35,030 bases of DNA, taken from the NCBI RefSeq assembly GCF_009618275.1, contig NZ_WIAD01000057.1, forward strand, positions 1 to 35,030, written 5' to 3'. This stretch comes from Roseimaritima sediminicola. GTDB lineage: Bacteria; Planctomycetota; Planctomycetia; Pirellulales; Pirellulaceae. This document shows positions 14,883-21,320 of this stretch, piece by piece. The stretch's first letter is position 1. Every line of letters starts with the position of its first letter. Below the pieces are notes generated by a model. The model worked only from the letters and a program-made list of their open reading frames with translations, was not told the origin of the DNA and ran no database searches. The translations under genes were made by a program, and so were the position numbers.

Positions 14883-17690
14883 ATGGCTAATTGGGAACCC
14901 TTGATGTCGAAGCACGCATCGGATCCGTCGAACAATCACAGCTTGACCGGTTCGTCCAATGGGCGAGCCGAGCGGCCAGACGCATTGGCAAAGCCGCTGC
15001 CCACGGCTTATCGCGATGCGGGTTCGGCGCTGCCCGCCGGCTACCGCAATCCTGATTACCGGGGGATGGATTATCGCGGCATGGACTATCGCGGCGACCA
15101 ACCAGACGATGGTTCACTCGATTTGGCCGCAGCGGCCTGGCGGTACCGCTGGTTCATCATCCTGCCGGTCTTGTTGGGCTTGGCCGCCGGTTACACCTTC
15201 TACGAAACCCAGCCGATCACCTATCGCTCCTCGACCAAACTGCTGATCGAAAGCGATATGCCAACGATCCTGGATTCGGCGACCGGGGACATCGTCAGCG
15301 GCCTGCCCGGTGAAGATTTGTTGCTGGCGCAGTTGCAGTCTGACACCGTGCTCCGCAACGCCGCGGAGGATCCGTTGATGCAGAACTTGTCGCCCCTATC
15401 TACAGCACCGACGGCCGAGGCCGTTTCGACCGGCATGGCAGCAGACGACTCGCTGGATAACATCGGTACCGAGAACTTGCTGGACGGAGTGGACCAGATC
15501 GACAGCGGACTCACACCGCCTGCGCGAAAGAGTGTCATTAGTGAATTGGCCAAGAGCCTTGAGTTTGAACCGGACGCCACCAGCGGTCGCGGCGGCAACG
15601 CCATGTCTTTCTTGCTGCACGTCGACCATGCCAATCCGCGGTTTGCCGAAGCCGGTGTGGAAGCCCTTAGCAAGGCGTTGGAAGACTACTACGTTGCCAA
15701 AACCCAGAACACGATTGGCGAGCTGAAGGCGTTGATTACGCGAGCCAAAGAGGAATTGCTGCCCGAGGTCGAGAAGCTGGAAGCGGAATACGAGCAGTTC
15801 CGCGCCGGCCAGCCGGATTTGGCTTGGGACGGTGCGGGCAATCTGATCAATCGGTTCCGCGAAACCGAAGTGGCTCTCCTGGAACAGCGCACAGCTTTGC
15901 AAACCGAACGCGGCGATCTGGAAATCAAACTGGCCGCGATCCTCAGCACCGCTCAAGAGCAAAAGGACGATCCCATCCTGGTCATGAACGTCGTTGGCCA
16001 ATTGATGGGCGTGTCGCTGAACGCCACGCTCGAGGATGAACCTACGGGCCCCAATGGAAAACCGTTGGTGGTCAGCGATCCGATTGCCGACGACGTGCGT
16101 TTGGCTCGCTTGGCGATCGAACGGCAATTGGTGCCGTTGGAGGTGAAACGCGATAACTTGGCCGCCACCTTCGCCGACGCTCATCCGGCCGTTCAACAAC
16201 TGGATCGTCAAATCGAAAGCACCCGAGCGAAATTGCACGAGTTGATCGCCCAGGAAGACGCTCGACGAGAAGAGATCAAGAGTGATCTGCCCGAAGTCGA
16301 AGTCGCGGCGCCAATAACGGTCGAGGAGTACCGTGAGAAGCGAAAGCAGCGGGCGAAGACCGTGGTATCGACGTTCGTCCGTGGATTGCGCACGCGAGCT
16401 TCGGTGTTGGATTCGCAGATCCAGGATCTGACCAAACAGATCGAACAAGCTCGCGGGAACGCCGCCAAACTGGCCAACGCTGAACGGGTCGATGAAGTCT
16501 ACCGTCAGAAGGTCCAGCGGTCGCAAAGCTTATTGAGCCAGGTCGAAGAACAGATGGCACGGATCAACGTGACCGAAAGCGGCAGCAATATCCGCGTTGA
16601 ACCGCTTACTGCGCCCACAGCCGCGTATCGATTAGCTCCGATCCTATGGAAGTGCTTGGCCGTGGGCACCTTCCTGGGCGGACTGGTCGGATGTGGTTTG
16701 GTTTACCTGCTGGAGTCGATGGCCAAAACATTCCGCAGCAGCGACGAGATTTCGCAAATGCTGCAACTGCCGGTACTGGGCCAAATCCCCCTCCACTCCA
16801 CCAAAGCGCCGCGTGAGGCCAAACGCGCTGACTACCCCTATAAACACATCGATTACGGCTTGGCAATCATCCATCGCCCCCGCTCGCTAGGCTCCGAAGC
16901 GATCCGGCGGGTCCGCACGTCCGTCTTCTTCGAAGCGGTGCAGAGCGGAGCCAAGGTGATCCAGGTGACCAGTCCTGTGCCCGAGGACGGCAAGAGCAAC
17001 ATCTCGGCCAACCTGGCTGCTTCGATCGCCAATTCAGGCAAATCTGTGGTGTTGCTTGACGCAGACCTGCGGCGACCGCAGACCTCGCACAATTTCGGCC
17101 TAGGAGAAGCAAGCGGCTTGACCGAATTGCTAAACGGCCAAGCCGTACCGAGTGATATTATTTTTGATTCCGGTTTTGAAAATCTATCCGTCATTCCTAG
17201 CGGAGCGATTCCCAGCAATCCTGGCGAAGCCTTGGGCTTGCCGGAATTTGGTGAGCTCATGCAGTGGCTGCGAGAACGCTACGATTACGTGATCGTTGAC
17301 ACGCCGCCACTGTTGGTCGTGGCCGATCCGGCGATCGTCTCCGCAGTGGTCGACGGTGTGATCATGACGTTCCGAATCCAACGCGGATGTCGCCCCAAGA
17401 CCAAGGAGGCCGTCGCGATGCTGAAAGCCAAACAGGTGAATATTCTGGGTTGTGTCGTTAACAAAATCGACGAACGAAAGAGCTCGAATTACCGAGCAAC
17501 CGAGGCCGGATCGTACTACTACAAAAAATACCAGCGAGGGCTGAGTCGTCGTGTTCGTAAGAGCACACGCAACGGCTACGAAGTCCGCAAGAACGCGGGC
17601 GGACGAATGAACGAATGGCTGCAGCCAGGCGACGAACCGGTATCCCGCTCGGCGCCACCGGAAACCGACGAAGCCACCCCGATGCGGTAA
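14883..17690 (+). CDS. Wzz chain-length regulator fused to BY-kinase (Wzc-like), copy 2
   Basis: A 935-residue paralogue of the preceding kinase with the same order: a cytoplasmic tail with DYR pentads (Y59, Y64, Y69, preceded by Y54), TM1 (about 90-108), a long periplasmic coiled-coil region, TM2 (about 580-605) and a kinase domain. The kinase has Walker A PEDGKSN (Lys704), A' VVLLDADLRRP and Walker B VIVDTPP (Asp806). The tail has YYYKKY and further basic residues, then an extra 30-residue extension absent in copy 1. Both starts at 14883 and 14904 (MSKHAS) are possible, as neither has a clear ribosome-binding site. Similarity across the full length indicates tandem duplication; division of labour is inferred. 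It should set chain length and export of the polymer built by the upstream genes. Confidence 0.93.
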   Translation: MANWEPLMSKHASDPSNNHSLTGSSNGRAERPDALAKPLPTAYRDAGSALPAGYRNPDYRGMDYRGMDYRGDQPDDGSLDLAAAAWRYRWFIILPVLLGLAAGYTFYETQPITYRSSTKLLIESDMPTILDSATGDIVSGLPGEDLLLAQLQSDTVLRNAAEDPLMQNLSPLSTAPTAEAVSTGMAADDSLDNIGTENLLDGVDQIDSGLTPPARKSVISELAKSLEFEPDATSGRGGNAMSFLLHVDHANPRFAEAGVEALSKALEDYYVAKTQNTIGELKALITRAKEELLPEVEKLEAEYEQFRAGQPDLAWDGAGNLINRFRETEVALLEQRTALQTERGDLEIKLAAILSTAQEQKDDPILVMNVVGQLMGVSLNATLEDEPTGPNGKPLVVSDPIADDVRLARLAIERQLVPLEVKRDNLAATFADAHPAVQQLDRQIESTRAKLHELIAQEDARREEIKSDLPEVEVAAPITVEEYREKRKQRAKTVVSTFVRGLRTRASVLDSQIQDLTKQIEQARGNAAKLANAERVDEVYRQKVQRSQSLLSQVEEQMARINVTESGSNIRVEPLTAPTAAYRLAPILWKCLAVGTFLGGLVGCGLVYLLESMAKTFRSSDEISQMLQLPVLGQIPLHSTKAPREAKRADYPYKHIDYGLAIIHRPRSLGSEAIRRVRTSVFFEAVQSGAKVIQVTSPVPEDGKSNISANLAASIANSGKSVVLLDADLRRPQTSHNFGLGEASGLTELLNGQAVPSDIIFDSGFENLSVIPSGAIPSNPGEALGLPEFGELMQWLRERYDYVIVDTPPLLVVADPAIVSAVVDGVIMTFRIQRGCRPKTKEAVAMLKAKQVNILGCVVNKIDERKSSNYRATEAGSYYYKKYQRGLSRRVRKSTRNGYEVRKNAGGRMNEWLQPGDEPVSRSAPPETDEATPMR

Positions 17691-18385
17691 GGGGGGGGGT
17701 GGTTGAAGGAGATAAGGGCTGTAGCTGAAGTCGCCAGACTTTGGACGAATTAAACCGTAGTGGACGAGGCCACGAGTCCGGGGCTTTCGTTGCTGGTTGT
17801 CAGTTGATGGCCGTTGGTTAACGGTTGTTAGATACAGGGCCGCAACCGGTTCTTCGTTGCCAAGCAGCGTCCGTCGATAGCTTGGTGACGCGAGTCCCAG
17901 GCCGGGCCTCGCGAACCAACCAAAGCCCTGGAGAGGCGACAGAGCAGTGCGCACCTTGTGCCGCCCTTCGGGCTGAGTGCCGTTTTTAGATCGAGACCCG
18001 GGGACTCTCCGGCCTGTCGATTCATGGAGCCGTTTAGGCGCCAGCCTCGGTTTCGTCACAGCAGAACCGGGGCTATCGCCCAAACGGCTCATATCAGCAA
18101 AGCGTTTTCGAATGAATCGACGAGCCGGTCAACCGCCGGGTCACGCCCCCGAACAAACAAAAGCCCCGGAGGGGCGATAGGGACCAGCACAACCTGTGTC
18201 GCCCTGCGGGCTGAGCGAGTTTCAGGGGCAAGCAAACCGGGGACTCACGTCCCCGGCAGGGGCTATGCCGCCCTTCGGGCTAGCGGCGGCGGTAACCCAA
18301 TCAGCCGTAGGCGCTAGCCTCGGGTCTCATCCCGATCGATCCGGCCGCAGCCCACAAGGTTCCAACACCTAGCGCGGCTCCTTAA
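17691..18385. repeat. Repeat region between convergent kinase 2 and thioredoxin-like genes
   Basis: Contains the reverse 24-bp element copy 7 (17721-17744, stem A), a reverse 25-bp module (from about 17755), the best 62-bp palindrome (18028-18089) with its tail, and several short hairpins such as CGGGGACTCACGTCCCCGG near 18238. A G-run (GGGGGGGGG) follows the kinase stop. No gene is supported. Confidence 0.7.
18028..18089. repeat. 62-bp imperfect palindrome, copy 3
   Basis: Same length and arms as 8764-8825, with left-arm changes (GGCGCCAGCC instead of GGCAATAGCC). The conserved tail with AGCAAAGCGTTTTCGAATG follows on the right. Confidence 0.8.
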
Positions 18386-18656
18386 CCTCACAGGCTGGAA
18401 GCCTATGCCACTGGCTCAGCCCGAGGGGCGACATATCACAGGCTGGAAGCCTATGCCACTGGCTCAGCCCGGAGGGCGACATATCACAGGCTGGAAGCCT
18501 ATGCCACTGGGCAAGCCCGAAGGGCGACACTTCACAGGCTGGAAGCCTATGCCACTGGGCAAGCCCGAAGGGCGACACTTCACAGGCTGGAAGCCTATGC
18601 CACAGGGCAAGCCCGGAGGGCGACACACCACAGGCTGGAAGCCTATGCCACTGGTT
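18386..18656 (-). repeat. Six-copy 48-bp tandem array containing the 27-bp hairpin
   Basis: CAGGCTGG recurs at 18391, 18439, 18487, 18535, 18583 and 18631: exactly 48 bp each time. Each unit is a minus-orientation 27-bp hairpin plus a linker with GCCC-GAAGGGCGACA. Because 48 is divisible by three, all frames stay open and give 16-residue pseudo-repeats (TGWKPMP or GIGFQPV). These are not genes. The array ends two bases before the stop codon of the thioredoxin-like gene. Confidence 0.92.
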
Positions 18657-18657
18657 G

Positions 18658-19284
18658 CTACTCGCCGCTGGCTAGCATTTCTTTGACGTAGGGGATGACG
18701 TCGTCCTCGTAGGTGAAGCCGGCGGTGTCTCCGGCGTCGACGAACTTTTTTGCCACCGTGCCGTCGGCGTTGTAGACGAAGACCGAGGGGATCGAGATGA
18801 TCTCCAGCGCCGCGAACACTTCGTCGCTGGGCGTCGTGCTCAGGTAGTTCGGGAACTCCGCTGCCTGTTCGGTCAAAAACTCGCTGACCGCTTCCTTGTA
18901 GGATTCCGGCGGCTTGCTCTTGCGGCCGTCGAAGTCCACGTCGACCGCCACGCACGCAACTCGCTCGCCGTGCTCGCGGTGCAGCCGGACCAGTCCGGGG
19001 AATTCGTCCATGCAGGGCTGGCACGCCAGGGACCAGTAATCCACCACGGCCGGCCGATCGAGCTCGGCAATCCGCTGCTGGATCTCGTCGAACGCCGCCA
19101 GTTCGGGCTGGACCGCGGCGTCCGCCTGCGTGTCATCGTCCGTCGCCGCGTCGGCCGCTTCTTCAACCGTTGCCGGAGCGTCCGTCGTCTCCGGATCCAC
19201 AACGACCGGCTCTTCGGGCGAACAGCCCAACGAGAACGTCAGGGCAGCTAAGCCCAGGTAGGAAAGCAAACGACGGAGAGCCAT
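18658..19284 (-). CDS. Thioredoxin-like lipoprotein (TlpA/ResA family)
   Basis: A 208-residue lipoprotein. The signal peptide ends in the lipobox FSLGC with Cys21, followed by Ser, which suggests outer-membrane sorting by general rules. An acidic, Ala/Asp/Thr-rich linker (about residues 25-62) tethers a thioredoxin-fold domain. The redox motif is Cys88-Gln-Pro-Cys91 in YWSLACQPCMDEFP; the usual WAxWC context is changed to YWSLAC. The later cis-proline segment ISIPSVFVYNADG is present. It probably reduces or oxidises cysteines in periplasmic proteins. I start at ATG 19284, since the upstream frame gives no signal-peptide-like sequence. It is divergent from the ECF sigma gene, and its substrate cannot be inferred. 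Confidence 0.88.
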   Translation of the reverse strand: MALRRLLSYLGLAALTFSLGCSPEEPVVVDPETTDAPATVEEAADAATDDDTQADAAVQPELAAFDEIQQRIAELDRPAVVDYWSLACQPCMDEFPGLVRLHREHGERVACVAVDVDFDGRKSKPPESYKEAVSEFLTEQAAEFPNYLSTTPSDEVFAALEIISIPSVFVYNADGTVAKKFVDAGDTAGFTYEDDVIPYVKEMLASGE

Positions 19285-19397
19285 GATTAACCTTGAGGAG
19301 TTGAGTGGCGAAGGGGAAGACGCAGCCGTTATTGTAAGGGGAAACGGCGCGGGGTTTTGGGTATTTGGTTGATGGTTGGCGAGGCCTTTCAAATCTC

Positions 19398-19602
19398 CTG
19401 ACTCTACCGGATTCTATGTTCAAAAAAGAATCGTTTTCTCCCCTCTCCCCCGCTGCGCCGCGAGCGTCAGCGAGCAACCTACGCAGCAATTCCCCCTCAC
19501 CCCCAGCCCCTCTCCCCCAAATCCTGACTCGCTTAGGCTCGCCAGAATTTGGGGGAGAGGGGAGAAAACGTTTTTTCCGCACATAGAATCCGTTAGAGTC
19601 AG
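19398..19602. mobile_element. 205-bp palindromic MITE-like element
   Basis: Terminal inverted repeats of 21 bp (CTGACTCTACCGGATTCTATG and its complement, one mismatch) continue inward with weaker pairing through GTTTTCTCCCCTCTCCCCC on both sides. Inside the right half is a perfect 16-bp hairpin (19507-19522 with 19547-19562). No transposase is encoded. Related ends occur at 28897-28930 and 29185-29215 around two similar hairpins, and one end at 32657-32685. It sits in the divergent promoter region of the thioredoxin-like and sigma genes. Confidence 0.75.
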
Positions 19603-19608
19603 CAAACC

Positions 19609-19672
19609 TCGCTACTCGCTACTCGCTACTCGCAACTCGCAACTCGCAACTCGCAACTCGCTACTCGCTACT
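19609..19672 (+). repeat. Heptanucleotide tandem array (CTACTCG/CAACTCG), about 9 copies
   Basis: Units alternate TACTCGC and AACTCGC with period 7. The array begins seven bases after the 205-bp element and ends just before the 24-bp element at 19676. Confidence 0.9.
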
Positions 19673-19675
19673 TTC

Positions 19676-19699
19676 CCGAAGTCTGGCGACTTCAGCTAC
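19676..19699 (+). repeat. 24-bp hairpin element, copy 8 (stem version A)
   Basis: Core AAGTC-TGGC-GACTT, 31 bp upstream of the sigma factor start codon, so probably within its leader. Confidence 0.8.
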
Positions 19700-19730
19700 G
19701 GTTTCCAAAGTAACAACCGACAACCTATCC

Positions 19731-20342
19731 ATGGAACGACCGTCGACGACTAAATTGGTGGCTGTCGCTAAGGCGGGTGACAGCGAAGCGCTCGGTGAGC
19801 TGCTCGAGCAGTACCGGGGGTTTCTGCTGATGCGCGCCCATCGCTACATGGACGAACGCCTGCGGCGGCGGGTCGATCCGGCCGATGTCGTTCAGCTGAC
19901 TTTCCTGGAAGCCCAACGCGATCTGGCCAGCTTCCGCGGCAGCTCGCCAGCCGAGTTCGGCGCCTGGCTGAAAAACATCCTGCGTCATAACCTGGCCACC
20001 GCCGTCGCTCGCCATGTGACCACTCAGAAACGCTCGCTCAATCGCGAAACCCATCCCTCGCCGCGCGGCGGTGATGATTCGGCCGGCAACTGGATCGCCG
20101 CGCTGCCCGATCAACTGTCCACGCCCAGCGGCCAAGCGATGCGGGCCGAAGCGGCGATGGAGCTGATCGAGTCCCTGCATCAGTTGCCCGAAGCACAAGC
20201 CGAGGCGATCCGCCTACGCTACATGGAGGGCCGGACGCTGGCCGAGATCGTCGAACGCATGGGGCGCAGCGAAACGGCCGTCGCCGGACTGCTCAAACGC
20301 GGCCTGCAAAAGCTCCGCGGGATCCTCGTGGATCCGGAGTGA
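19731..20342 (+). CDS. ECF-family RNA polymerase sigma factor, planctomycete type
   Basis: A 203-residue sigma-70-family protein. Region 2 includes the stretch VDPADVVQLTFLEAQRDLASFRG (about residues 47-69), which binds core polymerase and the -10 element. Region 4 is a helix-turn-helix (about 145-200: LPEAQAEAIRLRYMEG, then TLAEIVERMGRSETAVAGLL) that reads the -35 element. The long linker and motif style fit a planctomycete-specific ECF group. No anti-sigma factor or kinase gene adjoins it, so control is not visible. It is divergent from the thioredoxin-like lipoprotein and upstream of hydroxypyruvate isomerase, separated from it by repeats. I find no clear ribosome-binding site. Confidence 0.92.
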   Translation: MERPSTTKLVAVAKAGDSEALGELLEQYRGFLLMRAHRYMDERLRRRVDPADVVQLTFLEAQRDLASFRGSSPAEFGAWLKNILRHNLATAVARHVTTQKRSLNRETHPSPRGGDDSAGNWIAALPDQLSTPSGQAMRAEAAMELIESLHQLPEAQAEAIRLRYMEGRTLAEIVERMGRSETAVAGLLKRGLQKLRGILVDPE

Positions 20343-20405
20343 GAGTTGCCTTTCGCTCCGCCGAAAGTCGCTGATCGGCCTCCTTTCCGCCAATCGCCAC
20401 TCGCT

Positions 20406-20429
20406 CCAAACTCTGGCGAGTTCAGCTAC
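20406..20429 (+). repeat. 24-bp hairpin element, copy 9 (stem version B)
   Basis: Core AACTC-TGGC-GAGTT, directly followed by the heptamer array. It lies 64 bp after the sigma factor stop. Confidence 0.8.
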
Positions 20430-20496
20430 AACCAACAACCAACAACCAACAACCAACAACCAACAACCAACAACCAACAACCAACAACCAACAACC
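20430..20496 (+). repeat. Heptanucleotide tandem array (CAACCAA), about 9.5 copies
   Basis: A perfect 7-bp repeat filling the whole space between the 24-bp hairpin and the Shine-Dalgarno of the next gene. Copy-number change would alter the length of that gene's leader or promoter spacing. Confidence 0.92.
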
Positions 20497-20501
20497 AGGA
20501 A
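20497..20501 (+). promoter_or_regulatory. Ribosome-binding site AGGAA
   Basis: AGGAA sits about 7-8 bases before ATG 20509, one of the clearest Shine-Dalgarno sequences in the window. It supports this start, and it abuts the heptamer array. Confidence 0.75.
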
Positions 20502-20508
20502 TGCTTTC

Positions 20509-21279
20509 ATGAACGTCGATGCGAAACAGGGCCGACTGAACCAGGCGGTGTGCGGCTGGTGCTACGAACACTTGCCCCTGGACACGCTGGCCGCCGAAGT
20601 GGCCGCACGCGGTATGGCCGGGATCGATCTGCTCGAGCCCGCTCAGTTCGAAACGGTCAAACAGCACGGTCTGATCTGCACGATGGTCACCTCCCATCCG
20701 CTCGAGGAGGGCCTGTGCGACCCGCAGTACCACGCGATGTGCCTGGAGAAATTGACCGCCTCGATCGAGGCCACCGCGGCCGAGGGCTGGCCCAACGTGA
20801 TCTGCTTTACCGGTAACGCTCGCGGCATCGATCGCGAAACCGGGATGCGGAACTGCATCACGGCGCTGGAAAAGATCCTTCCGCTGGCCGAAAGCCGGGG
20901 CGTCACGCTGGTCATGGAACTGCTGAACAGCCGCGTCGATCACCCGGATTACATGTGCGACCGCTCGGAGTGGGGCGTGGAGCTGGTCCGCCGAGTGGGG
21001 TCGAAGCACTTTCGGTTGCTGTTCGACGTCTACCACATGCAGATCATGGAGGGCGATATAATTCGCACGATCGAGCAACACCACGAAGCTTTTGGGCATT
21101 ATCATACGGCTGGCAATCCTGGTCGCCATGAATTGGACGAGCACCAGGAGCTGCGTTACCCCGCAATCGCACGGGCGATCGCCGACACGGGTTTTGCCGG
21201 TTACCTGGCGCACGAGTTCGTGGCCAAGGGCGATCCCCTGGCGGCCCTCAGCGACGCCGTCCGGCAGTGCACCGTGTGA
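20509..21279 (+). CDS. hyi: Hydroxypyruvate isomerase-like TIM-barrel protein
   Basis: A 256-residue protein of the AP-endonuclease-2/xylose-isomerase-like TIM-barrel family, the usual length for hydroxypyruvate isomerase, which interconverts hydroxypyruvate and tartronate semialdehyde. Metal and catalytic residues of the family are in place: Glu137 (VMELLN), Asp173 (LLFDVYHMQ), His199 (HYHTAGNPGRHELD) and Glu236 (LAHEFVAKGD). The N-terminal CGWCYEHLPLD segment is also typical. It is cytoplasmic. The start is fixed by AGGAA upstream. Its TGA overlaps an ATG in the frame of the heme protein (TGATG, 21277-21281). A related sugar epimerase activity cannot be excluded. Confidence 0.88.
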   Translation: MNVDAKQGRLNQAVCGWCYEHLPLDTLAAEVAARGMAGIDLLEPAQFETVKQHGLICTMVTSHPLEEGLCDPQYHAMCLEKLTASIEATAAEGWPNVICFTGNARGIDRETGMRNCITALEKILPLAESRGVTLVMELLNSRVDHPDYMCDRSEWGVELVRRVGSKHFRLLFDVYHMQIMEGDIIRTIEQHHEAFGHYHTAGNPGRHELDEHQELRYPAIARAIADTGFAGYLAHEFVAKGDPLAALSDAVRQCTV

Positions 21280-21320
21280 TGCCCCGCCTCCCTTCCTTTT
21301 TCTGCTCGAGACGTTTATTG

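Noticed and set aside
18386-18656. Possible CRISPR array
   Set aside because: The units are direct 48-bp copies with nearly identical linkers, not constant repeats with unique spacers, and no cas gene is present.
18405-18686. Open frame encoding 16-residue repeats with TGWKPMP
   Set aside because: It is the translation of the 48-bp DNA array; the same peptide motif appears wherever the 27-bp hairpin occurs, on either strand, and has no start signal.
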